In this document: positions 15,678 to 23,785 of the stretch, piece after piece
Position numbering within the stretch: position 1 is the first letter of the stretch
Layout: each line of letters begins with the position of its first letter
Source: Acidaminobacter sp.
GTDB lineage: Bacteria; Bacillota_A; Clostridia; Peptostreptococcales; Acidaminobacteraceae
Reading direction: 5' to 3'
Length of the DNA stretch: 51,092 nt
NCBI GenBank assembly: GCA_009881125.1
Contig: WXFH01000035.1
Location: 1 to 51,092 of the forward strand
The notes under the pieces: generated by a model
The model's input: the letters and a program-made list of their open reading frames with translations, nothing else
Databases searched by the model: none
Told to the model about the DNA's origin: nothing
Translations under genes and position numbers: made by a program

Positions 15678-17081
15678 ATGCCAATCCTTCCCGTCCTGAT
15701 CAATCTGCTCATCATGCTGTCCCTTGTAGGCTTTTTAGTCTACTTGAAGAAGAAAAAGGTGTCCTTCTCCAAACGGGTTTTTGCCGGTCTGGGACTTGGA
15801 ATCCTCTTCGGTCTCGCCCTTCAAAATGTCTACGCAGACAACACCGGCATTATCAAGACCACCAATCAGTGGTTCAGCCTGATCGGGTCCGGCTACGTCA
15901 AGCTGCTGCAAATGATCGTTATGCCACTGATTATGGTGTCGATCATCTCTGCAATTGTTCACCTGAAGCAATCGAAGAACCTGGGCAAATTGAGCGGACT
16001 CATCATAGCCGTTTTGCTGCTGACCACGGCTTTGTCCGCCGGTATTGGCATAGCCTCAGCCCTTGGTTTCAATCTCAATGCGGACCAGATCATTCAAGGC
16101 GACGCCGAAGCTGCCAGAGCGGAATATCTGACCACAAAGCTCGACGAAGTATCCAAGCAGTCCGCGCCACAGCGGATGCTCGAAATGCTCCCGGCAAATC
16201 CCTTCGCGGACATGACCGGTGCCAGAAGTTCTTCCACCATAGCCGTCGTCATCTTCTCCACCTTGATTGGACTGTCCGTGATGGCGCTAAAAAAGCGCAG
16301 CCCTGAACAGGCAAAAATTTTCATTGATGGCGTGGACGCCCTCCACGGTGTCATCACCCAGTTAGTCAAAATGATTCTGAGGCTCACCCCATACGGCATT
16401 CTGGCCATTATGACCCGGACCGTCGCCGACACGAGTTTTGACGCGATCCTTCAAATGGGCAAGTTCGTTCTGGCGAGCTATGTCGCCCTGATCGTCGTCT
16501 TTGTGCTCCATTTGACGATCCTTTCCCTCTTGAAATTGAGTCCTGCCATTTACCTTCGAAAAATTCTACCGGTTCTCAGCTTTGCCTTTACCTCCCGCTC
16601 CAGCGCCTCGACCTTGCCACTGACCATTGATGCCCAAAAGAACAAATTGGGTGTCGAGGAAGGCATCGCCAACTTCTCTTCGACGCTGGGAACCGCAATT
16701 GGCCAAAACGGCTGCGCAGGTGTCTATCCCGCCATGCTGGCTGTCATGATTGCGCCTACGGTGGGACTCGATCCAACCGCACCCGGCTTCATTCTGACTC
16801 TGATCGGCATTGTCGCCATCAGCTCCTTTGGCATAGCAGGCGTTGGCGGCGGCGCGACCTTTGCCGCCCTGATCGTCCTTTCCTCCATGGGGCTGCCTGT
16901 CGGACTGGCCGGCCTGCTTATATCCGTTGAGCCTTTGATCGATATGGGCCGAACTGCCGTCAATGTCAGCGGTTCCGTGACCTCGGGCCTCGTGACCGGC
17001 ACCCTCCTGAAGGACTTGGACCGGGAGGTTTACTACAGGGACATCGAGGATGCATCCGAACTGGCTGTGGCAAATGCTTAG
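15678..17081 (+). CDS. tcyP: L-cystine sodium symporter, TcyP type
   Basis: A dicarboxylate/amino acid:cation symporter family protein (DAACS) of 467 residues, closest in layout to TcyP/YdjN cystine importers. Features are about eight helices plus re-entrant loops, the serine-rich hairpin FAFTSRSSASTLPLTIDAQ, and the substrate-ion region GVGGGATFAALIVLSSMGLPVGL with GRTAVNVSGS. ATG 15678 follows AGGAGG. It is divergent from the CymR-like regulator, which supports cystine as substrate. Confidence 0.87.
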   Translation: MPILPVLINLLIMLSLVGFLVYLKKKKVSFSKRVFAGLGLGILFGLALQNVYADNTGIIKTTNQWFSLIGSGYVKLLQMIVMPLIMVSIISAIVHLKQSKNLGKLSGLIIAVLLLTTALSAGIGIASALGFNLNADQIIQGDAEAARAEYLTTKLDEVSKQSAPQRMLEMLPANPFADMTGARSSSTIAVVIFSTLIGLSVMALKKRSPEQAKIFIDGVDALHGVITQLVKMILRLTPYGILAIMTRTVADTSFDAILQMGKFVLASYVALIVVFVLHLTILSLLKLSPAIYLRKILPVLSFAFTSRSSASTLPLTIDAQKNKLGVEEGIANFSSTLGTAIGQNGCAGVYPAMLAVMIAPTVGLDPTAPGFILTLIGIVAISSFGIAGVGGGATFAALIVLSSMGLPVGLAGLLISVEPLIDMGRTAVNVSGSVTSGLVTGTLLKDLDREVYYRDIEDASELAVANA

Positions 17082-17117
17082 AGGTTGAATTGTGACCATC
17101 GGCAAAAACAAAAAATG

Positions 17118-17174
17118 AAAAGGGGAAGTTGCGGCATAAGTCTTTATTGACCTATGACCTCAGCTTCCCCTTTT
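17118..17174. terminator. Bidirectional terminator between tcyP and selO
   Basis: AAAAGGGGAAG pairs with CTTCCCCTTTT; the interior holds a second weaker stem. Placed between two convergent genes. A copy of the word ACCATCGGC sits just upstream at 17095-17103. Confidence 0.7.
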
Positions 17175-17205
17175 GAATTGCGTTTGATATTCCTCCGGCG
17201 CTGCT

Positions 17206-18669
17206 TCAAGTCCCGCAAAAGGTCCGGTACGGCCGGGCGCTCTCAGGCGCGGGTGCTGCGTAGGCGGCTTGGTTGGGCGTATGGGCATAAGGCTTAGCCA
17301 GCGCTTCAGACAAGCGGTCCAGAACGCTGAAATCCCCCATACTCACCGCTGCTTCAAGTGCCTCTTCCACCCGATGGTTCCGTGGAATCACCGCCGGATT
17401 CGCGCCCTTCATCCTCTCCTGAACGTCACCCGCTGACTGCGACTGCCGCTGAAGCCGCTCCTGCCACTGAAGCTTCCACTGCTGAAAGTCGGGTTGCTCG
17501 AACAGGCCTCTCACCTCAGGGCGATCGAAGGTTAACGCCAAAAAAGTATTGGTGTAATCCGCGTGATGCCGGTGCATGATCTCGAGCAGCGCTTCAATGA
17601 GCCCCTCGTCCTCTGGCTCATTATTGAATAGGCCCAGTTTTGCGCCCATAGCGTCCAGCCAGCAACTGCGGTAAAGGCCCGAAAACCCGGAAATGGCTTC
17701 CTGCGCCAGGGTGAAGGCCTTCTCCTCATCAGGATCAAGCAGCGGCATTATGGTTTCAGCGAAGCGAGCCAGGTTCCAGGCGGCAATGTAGGGCTGATTG
17801 CCAAAAGCATAGCGTCCGTGGGCATCAATGGAGCTGAAGACCGTTGCTGGATCATAGGCATCCATGAAAGCGCAAGGACCGTAATCTATGGTTTCGCCGC
17901 TGATCGCCATATTGTCCGTGTTCATGACACCGTGAATAAAGCCAACGCTTTGCCACTTCGCGATCAGCCGGGCTTGTCGGTTCATCACCGCGTTCAGGAA
18001 ATCGTAGTAAGGGCGGTCCGAGCCGGATAATCCTGGATCATGCCTGGCAATGGCGTAGTCTGTCAACAGCCTTAGGTCCTGGTCAGAACCCCTGCTATAG
18101 GCGAACTGGAAGGTGCCTACCCTGAGATGGCTTGAAGCGACGCGCGTGAGGACTGCCCCCGGCAGCGACGTCTCCCGGTAGACGGGCTCACCGGTGGAAA
18201 CCACGGCAAGGCTGCGGGTTGTGGGGATTCCAAGGGCATGCATGGCTTCGCTGATCAGGTATTCCCTGAGCATAGGGCCAAGGGCGGCGCGGCCGTCTCC
18301 GCCTCGGGAATAGGGGGTTCTGCCTGAACCTTTCAGCTGCAGGTCGAGGCGATCGTTTTTTGTTGTCACTTGCTCTCCAAGGAGGATCGCGCGGCCATCC
18401 CCCAGCATGGTGAAGTGGCCGAATTGGTGGCCAGCATAGGCTTGAGCGAGGGGCTCCGCACCCTCCGGTGTCCGGTTGCCTGCCAAGTATTCAGTCCCGG
18501 CCTGGCTGTTCAGGGCATCCGGATCAAGCCCCATCTCCTCCGCCAAAGCGCTGTTGAATCGAATAAGCTTGGGCAGTCTGACCGGTGTGGGCTCCAGGTG
18601 GGTGTACAACAGTTTGGGCAGGCGTGCGTATGAGTTGTCGAAATTCCAGCCAAAGTTGGTTTTTGTCAT
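17206..18669 (-). CDS. selO: SelO-family protein AMPylase
   Basis: A pseudokinase-fold enzyme that transfers AMP to Ser/Thr/Tyr of target proteins, linked to redox stress. It has 487 residues. Diagnostic stretches are [91 protein letters not shown] and the C-terminal YRTFCGT. In many eukaryotic members a C-terminal selenocysteine is present; here the corresponding tail is an ordinary Cys followed by a regular stop. GCGGTGACCTC precedes ATG 18669. It is convergent with tcyP. Confidence 0.93.
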   Translation of the reverse strand: MTKTNFGWNFDNSYARLPKLLYTHLEPTPVRLPKLIRFNSALAEEMGLDPDALNSQAGTEYLAGNRTPEGAEPLAQAYAGHQFGHFTMLGDGRAILLGEQVTTKNDRLDLQLKGSGRTPYSRGGDGRAALGPMLREYLISEAMHALGIPTTRSLAVVSTGEPVYRETSLPGAVLTRVASSHLRVGTFQFAYSRGSDQDLRLLTDYAIARHDPGLSGSDRPYYDFLNAVMNRQARLIAKWQSVGFIHGVMNTDNMAISGETIDYGPCAFMDAYDPATVFSSIDAHGRYAFGNQPYIAAWNLARFAETIMPLLDPDEEKAFTLAQEAISGFSGLYRSCWLDAMGAKLGLFNNEPEDEGLIEALLEIMHRHHADYTNTFLALTFDRPEVRGLFEQPDFQQWKLQWQERLQRQSQSAGDVQERMKGANPAVIPRNHRVEEALEAAVSMGDFSVLDRLSEALAKPYAHTPNQAAYAAPAPESARPYRTFCGT

Positions 18670-18703
18670 GAGGTCACCGCTTTTCTAATATAGGTTGTTG
18701 TCG

Positions 18704-19030
18704 TCAATCCAAATCGTGAATGTTCATTTTTTCAAGTTCCTGTCTTTGCTTGTCTTTGACTTTTGCGCGACAGGCAAGATAGATGGCGAAGTTAATGACG
18801 GCTGGGATCAGATAGAGCAGCAGCGCCAGGATAATGGGAACAATGTCGCCGGTATAGATCATGGCACCTAAAGAAAGGAAGAGTGCCAGACCGACATAAA
18901 TGACCGGCAGGATCAGTCCCAGCCATTTGTTTTTCTGAAGGGATAAAAAGATCTGAAGCGCGGTCAATAGAACGATGATTAAAATCAATACCGGCAAAAC
19001 GATCAAGCTTCTCACTGTGTCTATATTCAT
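18704..19030 (-). CDS. Small membrane protein, DUF2089 partner
   Basis: A 108-residue integral membrane protein with three hydrophobic segments (about 9-30, 36-58, 63-88) and a charged C-terminal tail (RAKVKDKQRQELEKMNIHD). I do not recognise a named family. ATG 19030 follows AAAGGAG. It begins one base after the stop of the DUF2089 regulator, so the two are translationally coupled. An anti-regulator or sensor role is possible, but that is inference. Confidence 0.8.
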   Translation of the reverse strand: MNIDTVRSLIVLPVLILIIVLLTALQIFLSLQKNKWLGLILPVIYVGLALFLSLGAMIYTGDIVPIILALLLYLIPAVINFAIYLACRAKVKDKQRQELEKMNIHDLD

Positions 19031-19031
19031 T

Positions 19032-19334
19032 TTACTGCGACTCCTTTCGGGACTTCTTGTATTCGGAAATCAAAATTTTCGCTGTGTCAAAATCCAGTTT
19101 TTCATTGACCGCCAGACGTTTGATCAGCGCGATATAGGGTTCGTTCGATGTACTTTCGCTGATCTGAATCTTTTGGATTAACCGGTCCAGTCTTAACCTG
19201 ACGGTTGGATAAGTCACCCCGTAAAGGGCAGCGACTTCTTTCAGCGAACCGGAGGCTAGCAGGAATTTCTTTATGAAGACCATCTCCTCATCATCAAAAT
19301 TACTCATCCAGTCCGGCATCACATTGACAGACAT
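19032..19334 (-). CDS. DUF2089-family helix-turn-helix protein
   Basis: A 100-residue protein built around FLLASGSLKEVAALYGVTYPTVRLRLDRLIQKI, the DUF2089 helix-turn-helix, followed by a short helical SHOCT-like tail (LDFDTAKILISEYKKS). The zinc ribbon found in longer members, such as the one at 31238, is missing. ATG 19334 follows GGAGGTG. It is coupled to the membrane protein downstream and has its own near-consensus promoter at 19385-19413. Confidence 0.82.
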   Translation of the reverse strand: MSVNVMPDWMSNFDDEEMVFIKKFLLASGSLKEVAALYGVTYPTVRLRLDRLIQKIQISESTSNEPYIALIKRLAVNEKLDFDTAKILISEYKKSRKESQ

Positions 19335-19384
19335 AACGTCACCTCCAGGGCAAAGCTTTCATGCTCTACTCTTTAATAATATTA

Positions 19385-19413
19385 ATTGTATTTTTTAACA
19401 TTATTAAAGTCAA
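19385..19413 (-). promoter_or_regulatory. Promoter of the DUF2089 gene
   Basis: Minus strand TTGACT (19408-19413), 17 bases, TACAAT (19385-19390). It is surrounded by repeated TTAATATTATTAA-like AT-rich sequence that could be an autoregulatory site. Confidence 0.6.
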
Positions 19414-19480
19414 TAAACATTAAAATGTTTAATATAATTAAATACATACTTAATCTATTTTTGAATTAAATGAACAAAAG

Positions 19481-19517
19481 ACTGATCCTCAGGTTTTTTC
19501 TTCCTGTGGATCAGTCC
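19481..19517 (-). terminator. Terminator of the 79-residue protein gene
   Basis: GACTGATCC-CAGG pairs with CCTG-GGATCAGTC around a T-rich loop. On the minus strand it is followed by TTTTGTTC. Confidence 0.6.
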
Positions 19518-19578
19518 TGTATAACTGGCTTGCAGTATGACTTCTGTCTGACTTTCTGTCTGCCGATTTTCCGATCGT

Positions 19579-19818
19579 CTATCTGTCCTGTCGATGCAGC
19601 TCCCCAAAGGTCAGCATGGCATTCAGCTGTGCCGGATTGCGAAGTGATGGGGCCGTCATTGCCCCGGAAATTTTATGAGCTGGTTTGTCACATTCACTGC
19701 ATTCCAATGAACAGTAAAGGTCAACTTCCTCTTCTCTGATCCATTTTTCAGTGACAAGACTTGCGCGTCCTATAAACCAGAATAATACGACAAAAAATAT
19801 AAACAAAGCCACTAGCAT
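19579..19818 (-). CDS. Small Cys-containing membrane protein under a Fur-like site
   Basis: I do not recognise the family. The 79 residues have an N-terminal membrane helix (about 2-16), then a soluble part with YCSLECSECDKPAHK, a CxxxCxxC arrangement suited to metal binding. ATG 19818 follows GGGGAGG. Its promoter overlaps a good Fur-box match, so an iron-related role is plausible. FeoB-associated small Cys proteins have a similar size and layout, but the sequence does not clearly match them. Confidence 0.62.
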   Translation of the reverse strand: MLVALFIFFVVLFWFIGRASLVTEKWIREEEVDLYCSLECSECDKPAHKISGAMTAPSLRNPAQLNAMLTFGELHRQDR

Positions 19819-19953
19819 TAAGGTTTCCTCCCCAAATCAGACTGTAAATCTATGTAAAGGTGATTGGGGGGATGGTACTTGTCAGGTTCAAGTGACCAAT
19901 GCAGTCAGGACTTTGAGAGCGTGATTTATCTTCTGGTGATTTTTATTTGATTT

Positions 19954-20004
19954 TGATTATCATTCTCATACTTTATTTTTATCACATACAGATGTCATAG
20001 TCAA
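19954..20004 (-). promoter_or_regulatory. Fur-like box on a promoter
   Basis: Minus strand -35 TTGACT (19999-20004), 17-base spacer, -10 TAAAAA (19976-19981). Right at the expected transcription start lies TGAGAAT-G-ATAATCA (19954-19968), 12 of 14 matches to the 7-1-7 Fur consensus. The untranslated leader to ATG 19818 is about 150 bases with no clear structure that I can see. Confidence 0.6.
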
Positions 20005-20085
20005 ACATACAATATGACCGTAATTCGAGACGGATTTCTTCCAATACCTTAGGTTCATACAACCCAAGTTAAAAGGTTTCTGGGA

Positions 20086-20128
20086 GGAAGAAGGGGTCGA
20101 TAGGCGCCAGCCACTGACACCTTCTTCC
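20086..20128. repeat. GATAGGC-core hairpin element, copy 5
   Basis: GGAAGAAGG (20086-20094) and CCTTCTTCC (20120-20128) flank the core GGGTCGATAGGCGCC then AGCCACTGACACC. It sits six bases after the DUF2164 stop. Confidence 0.78.
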
Positions 20129-20133
20129 TGGTC

Positions 20134-20361
20134 TCACTTCAAATACCCGAGCAGATCCTCACTCTTGTCATTGATATATTTATAGGCGTCGTAGACTCCC
20201 TGGTTATAGGCATGGGGCGCCAACGACTCCAAAAAAAACTCAAAAATCAAATAGGCCGCCAGATCGCCCAAGTCCTCATCCCGTTCTTTCAAGAAATAAG
20301 TCTTGATTGCCTGTATCATTTCCTTTTTCGCTTCCTCGGCAATGATAATCTTTCCTGCCAT
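20134..20361 (-). CDS. DUF2164-family protein
   Basis: A 75-residue cytoplasmic protein matching DUF2164 in layout: a helical N-terminal block (AKKEMIQAIKTYFLKERDEDLGDLAA) and the conserved LIFEFFLESLAPHAYNQGVYDAYKYI. No function is known for the family. Its upstream region has a GAGGGTTCTGAG-type site before ATG 20361. It is a single-gene unit ending in a hairpin repeat. Confidence 0.8.
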   Translation of the reverse strand: MAGKIIIAEEAKKEMIQAIKTYFLKERDEDLGDLAAYLIFEFFLESLAPHAYNQGVYDAYKYINDKSEDLLGYLK

Positions 20362-20455
20362 CTCAGAACCCTCCGTTTCTTTAAGCGAGGTTGAACTTAG
20401 AATCCAACCTCAAGTACACCCACGTTTCACTTTCATAAAGTATAACACGAAAAAT

Positions 20456-20490
20456 CAGGCGCTCCATGGGGATTCCCGATGAAGCGCCTG
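20456..20490 (-). terminator. Terminator of the small lipoprotein gene
   Basis: CAGGCGCT and AGCGCCTG form the stem; on the minus strand it ends ATTTTTCG. Confidence 0.65.
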
Positions 20491-20516
20491 TCTCTCAAAC
20501 CTTCCGTGCTTAAAAT

Positions 20517-20924
20517 CTACTCCTGCTTTTCAATGAACGTGAGCACCAGCTGGCCATCCGCATTTGGCTTATAGCCAAATTTGACGCGGTCGCCATCCTC
20601 CAGTCCCTCAAGCTGATCCTGCACCTCTGTAGTTCTGAACGCGACAATATCTGTTGGGCTCATCTGGATCTCAATGGAATTGTTGTCAATCTGGCCATTG
20701 TAAACGCCTTCAGCATCCGCAGCCTGATCCGCAATTTTAGCGGATGGTGCCGGCAAGGTAACTTCCGGTGCCGGTGTCGACACCTCAGGTGCCGGCGTTG
20801 ACACTTCAGGGGCAGGCCCTGATACTGCAGGCCCATCAGGCTTGGCACATCCGCCGAGTGCCCCTATCAATACCGCGACCAGTGCCGTCATGGTTATAAG
20901 CTTCAAATTTAATGATTTTTTCAT
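20517..20924 (-). CDS. Small lipoprotein with Pro-rich repeats
   Basis: A predicted lipoprotein of 135 residues with signal ending in LIGALGGC. Four PAPEVST/PAPEVTL-type repeats follow (about 33-60), then a compact beta-rich domain (about 68-135) with GVYNGQIDNNSIEIQ and GLEDGDRVKFGYKPN, resembling small OB- or SH3-like folds; I cannot name it. ATG 20924 follows AGGAGGT; the frame runs on to 20960 without a better start. The leader contains a GC-rich hairpin at about 21000-21045. Confidence 0.75.
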   Translation of the reverse strand: MKKSLNLKLITMTALVAVLIGALGGCAKPDGPAVSGPAPEVSTPAPEVSTPAPEVTLPAPSAKIADQAADAEGVYNGQIDNNSIEIQMSPTDIVAFRTTEVQDQLEGLEDGDRVKFGYKPNADGQLVLTFIEKQE

Positions 20925-21037
20925 TTGTGTGACCTCCTTTGGAATGCTTGTTAGACGCATGCCAAGTCCTGAAGGTTCCCTTGCGTTTTGTCCTTAAATA
21001 TTACCGTCCGCGTCCCCAATCTGAGATGGGGGGGTGC

Positions 21038-21066
21038 GGTAATATAATTGTAACATTAAACAAAAG
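21038..21066. repeat. Tail sequence shared with the two tandem arrays
   Basis: GGTAATATAATTGTAACATT plus AAACAAAAG closely resembles the sequence after both 24-bp tandem arrays (10068-10096 and 36942-36968), yet no array is present here. Instead a hairpin of ATTACCG and CGGTAAT arms around C- and G-runs lies beside it (about 20999-21045). Confidence 0.5.
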
Positions 21067-21090
21067 ACCGCCCAGGCACCCTGAGCGGTC
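21066..21090 (-). terminator. Terminator of pspA
   Basis: GACCGCCCAGG and CCTGAGCGGTC pair around CAC; on the minus strand it is followed by TTTTGTTT. Confidence 0.8.
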
Positions 21091-21101
21091 AAGTTCTAAT
21101 C

Positions 21102-21779
21102 TTATAAGCCTAATTCACCTTTTAACTTCTCCAGCTCATCTTCCACTGAAGCAGTGCCTTTGGCAGCATACTTTTCTTCCAGCGCCTTGGCTTCGTCTAC
21201 GGCTTCGGTATTCAGCTCAGCCATGGCATTAGCTTCGTCCAGCATTCTGCTGGCCTTCTCTTCCATGCGGTTGAACGCGTCCATGGCACCCTGGGTTTTT
21301 TCGGTAGCCGTGTTGACCTTATTGAGGGTCTCCTGAGTCTTGGCAACCGTGACTTTTGCCTTGATCATTTCACGGCGTGCCTTCAATGCTTCAATGTCGG
21401 ACACCAGCTTGTCATGCATCTGACGCATTTTAACGGCATTCTCGTGGGCAGCGGCATAAGCCGTCATAAACCCTGCGCCAACATTCTCCAGTTCCTGCTT
21501 TTTGGCGATAAAGGTACGCGCGTCACCTTCATTGCCGGCAACCAGCGCTTTCTTTGCAAAATCAGCGTATTTCGCGACCTCGGCCTGATTATCATCCACC
21601 AGCCGCTTGGTGCGCGCTTCCTCTGCCATAACACCTGCAGTGCTGCGTTTGACCTCAGCCAGATCCTCCATCATGTCGTTCAAATATTGATCGATCATTT
21701 TTGATGGGTCTTCCATCTTATCGAGCAGCACATTGATGTTCGCTTTGATGATGTCACTGAATCTTTCCAAAATTGCCAT
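21102..21779 (-). CDS. pspA: PspA/IM30 (ESCRT-III-like) membrane-stress protein
   Basis: A 225-residue, almost entirely helical protein that assembles on damaged membranes. The N-terminal amphipathic helix (MAILERFSDIIKANINVLLD) is followed by the family motif EDPSKMIDQYLNDM and long coiled coils with AKKALVAGNEGDARTFIAKKQ. ATG 21779 follows AGGAGGAG. It is downstream of a glycine-rich TPM-like membrane protein (about 90 bases), a pairing common in Bacillota, so a joint envelope role is likely. Confidence 0.92.
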   Translation of the reverse strand: MAILERFSDIIKANINVLLDKMEDPSKMIDQYLNDMMEDLAEVKRSTAGVMAEEARTKRLVDDNQAEVAKYADFAKKALVAGNEGDARTFIAKKQELENVGAGFMTAYAAAHENAVKMRQMHDKLVSDIEALKARREMIKAKVTVAKTQETLNKVNTATEKTQGAMDAFNRMEEKASRMLDEANAMAELNTEAVDEAKALEEKYAAKGTASVEDELEKLKGELGL

Positions 21780-21870
21780 TTAAACTCCTCCTCGTATAGA
21801 TCGCTAAGAGCTTATAGCCTATAGCACTGCCCGCAAAGGACAGAGTGCTTTCTGCCGATGGTCGTCGCCC

Positions 21871-22995
21871 CTAAACCTCAGGGCCACTGTCATTGTCGTT
21901 ATCCCGACCCGGTTCCCGTTCTTCGTATTTCTTAGCCAAATCTTCAGCCTCCTTGTTGCCAAATTGATCCAGAGGCGTTTTCAAAACCTCCTCCATGCGC
22001 TTGGCTTCAAGATTCTTCTGGTTGACGGAATATCTCCACCAGACGAAGAGAACGCCTGCCAGCATCAAGACGCCAAAGATGGACAACACCGGAATCCACG
22101 GGGACTTTGTCACTGTCATGATGCGGTCCGCCGCGTCGCCGAAGGACTCGCTGAAGAACTCCTCATCAGTCATGCTGCTGTCAAAGTAGTTCCGATCGAG
22201 ATAGTCCAGCAGGATGTCACCCGCCTCCATATCAATGACCGTCTTTGCCTGCGTCCCCGCCACATACCGCGTCATATAGTTGCTGTCATACTCTAAGAAA
22301 ACCAGCAGCAAATGGGCTTCATCCGTAAAAAGCTGATCATAAAGATCTCGGGCAAAACTGTCCAGCTCATCCATGGTCGGTTGATTTTCACCGTTGACGT
22401 TGTCCGTAATGTAGAGGAACGGCTGAACACCCGTCTCCTGATAGAAGTGTCTCATCCCCGACAACAGCCGCGTCTCATTTCCGATCCAGTCGAGCTCGTC
22501 CCTGTAATAGTCCGTCTCGTTCACTGATCCCTTTGGCAAGGCTTCGCGCACGATCGTCGACGTCGTAACGCCGCCATCTCCGGAATCTCCAACACGGGCG
22601 CTGAACAGCGCCGAAAACACAATGGCACCAATGATTAATAGAATCACCAAAACTAAAATTGCTATGGCACACCCGCTGCAGCCACTGCCTCCGGAACCGC
22701 GACCACCGCCGCCTGGAGATCCACCGCCGGATGGCCAGTCGTCATTTCTGGTTCTACGTCCCATGGCGTTTGGAAAAAAGACCGGGCCAAAAGACCCGCC
22801 AGGACTGCTGCCGCTCCCGCCAAAAGGGCCCATGCCTCCGCCGCTGCGGCTGCTTCCACCGCCAAAGATCCCGCCGCCTCCGCCGCGGCTGCTGCCTCCG
22901 GAGAAGCCTCCTATGCGCCCGCCGCTGCTGCGGCTTCCGCCAAAGGATCCCCCTCCGCTTCGTCCTCCTCCTCCAAAACCACCGCTTCTGCCCAA
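21871..22995 (-). CDS. Glycine-rich TPM-domain membrane protein
   Basis: 374 residues: a Gly/Ser/Arg-rich N-terminal stretch (about 1-100), a membrane segment (IAILVLVILLIIGAIVFSALF), an extracytoplasmic TPM-like domain (about 150-285, with RHFYQETGVQPFLYITDN and FARDLYDQLFTDEAHLLLVFLEYD), a second membrane segment and a charged tail. I chose TTG 22995: GGAGGT ends seven bases ahead and the product then begins MGRSGGFGGG, as in relatives. ATG 23010 would place that binding site inside the gene. TPM proteins are linked to envelope or photosystem maintenance; here the PspA neighbour supports an envelope role. Confidence 0.82.
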   Translation of the reverse strand: MGRSGGFGGGGRSGGGSFGGSRSSGGRIGGFSGGSSRGGGGGIFGGGSSRSGGGMGPFGGSGSSPGGSFGPVFFPNAMGRRTRNDDWPSGGGSPGGGGRGSGGSGCSGCAIAILVLVILLIIGAIVFSALFSARVGDSGDGGVTTSTIVREALPKGSVNETDYYRDELDWIGNETRLLSGMRHFYQETGVQPFLYITDNVNGENQPTMDELDSFARDLYDQLFTDEAHLLLVFLEYDSNYMTRYVAGTQAKTVIDMEAGDILLDYLDRNYFDSSMTDEEFFSESFGDAADRIMTVTKSPWIPVLSIFGVLMLAGVLFVWWRYSVNQKNLEAKRMEEVLKTPLDQFGNKEAEDLAKKYEEREPGRDNDNDSGPEV

Positions 22996-23177
22996 TTTCC
23001 AGACCTCCATCTCAGACTTTGAGCTCCAAAAACGCTCCTCGCGCTTGAATAGGATTAACTCATTCCAAAGTGTTGAAAATTAACTTAACATTCTGAACTC
23101 ATTATATCCCTTTTACAGCCTCCACGTTATTAAATAATTCTTAAAGATTGGGACGTGGAAAATGGTGTCTGAAACGT

Positions 23178-23222
23178 GGAAGATGGGGTCAATAGGCTCC
23201 ATGCCGCTGACACCTTCTTCCA
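23178..23222. repeat. GATAGGC-core hairpin element, copy 6
   Basis: The arms TGGAAGATGG and CCTTCTTCCA (one mismatch) enclose GGGTCAATAGGCTCC then ATGCCGCTGACACC. Degenerate related pieces flank it: GGTGTCTGAAACGTGGAA at about 23164-23181 and GTCAATAAGCC at about 23252-23262. Apart from these the 308-base gap shows no gene. Confidence 0.72.
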
Positions 23223-23303
23223 TCATCAAACTCCGTCTTCCACGGTATCGAAGTCAATAAGCCTTTGCCGCAGCCGCGGCAACAGCTTCCACCCAATTGT
23301 CAC

Positions 23304-23765
23304 CTAATCCCTCAGTGCCACTACCATCTCAACCTCACAGGCCGCGCCGCCGGGTAGGGCGCTGACCCCCACCGTCGATCGGGCTGGACGTCCGGCGTCA
23401 CCGAAAATGGCGACGAGGAGGTCGGTGGCGCCATCGGCAATTTTCGCGTGCTGCTCGAAGTCCGGGGTGCAGTTCAAAAACACGGTGATTTTGAGGATTT
23501 GGCTGAGGTTGTCGAGACCATCGGCATAATGATTGATAATGGTCAGCGTGTTTAACGTACACAGCCGCACAGCGGCGTAACCCTCCTGCTCGCTGATCCC
23601 GGCCCCCAGTTTGCCCTTGAAGACGAGCTTGCCATCTTTCTTGGGGGTCTGACCGGCCGTATAGAGAAGGCCGCCGTTTTTGACAGCCGGCGCGTAATTG
23701 GCCGCCGGCGGATTGAAGCTGGGCAGCTCGATGCCGAGTTCTTTAAGGCGTTCCTGCAGACTCAT
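23304..23765 (-). CDS. RidA-family enamine/imine deaminase
   Basis: A 153-residue Rid/YjgF family protein that hydrolyses reactive enamines released by PLP enzymes. Conserved parts are GLLYTAGQTPKKDGKLVFKGKLGAG, LDNLSQILKITVFLNCTPDFEQH and the C-terminal GRPARSTVGVSALPGGAACEVEM, where the Arg is the substrate-binding residue. ATG 23765 follows GGAGAGGAG. It begins 20 bases after the threonine dehydratase, which makes exactly such enamines, so the pair is a functional unit. Confidence 0.9.
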   Translation of the reverse strand: MSLQERLKELGIELPSFNPPAANYAPAVKNGGLLYTAGQTPKKDGKLVFKGKLGAGISEQEGYAAVRLCTLNTLTIINHYADGLDNLSQILKITVFLNCTPDFEQHAKIADGATDLLVAIFGDAGRPARSTVGVSALPGGAACEVEMVVALRD

Positions 23766-23785
23766 CTGAAAACTCCTCTCCTGGC

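Noticed and set aside
17206..18669. Selenocysteine at the SelO C terminus
   Set aside because: The tail reads FCGT followed by a regular stop, with an ordinary Cys codon; no UGA with a hairpin is present there.
22622..23083. Proline-rich ORF on the plus strand
   Set aside because: It is the reverse of the glycine-rich stretch of the TPM protein; Gly codons read as Pro on the other strand.
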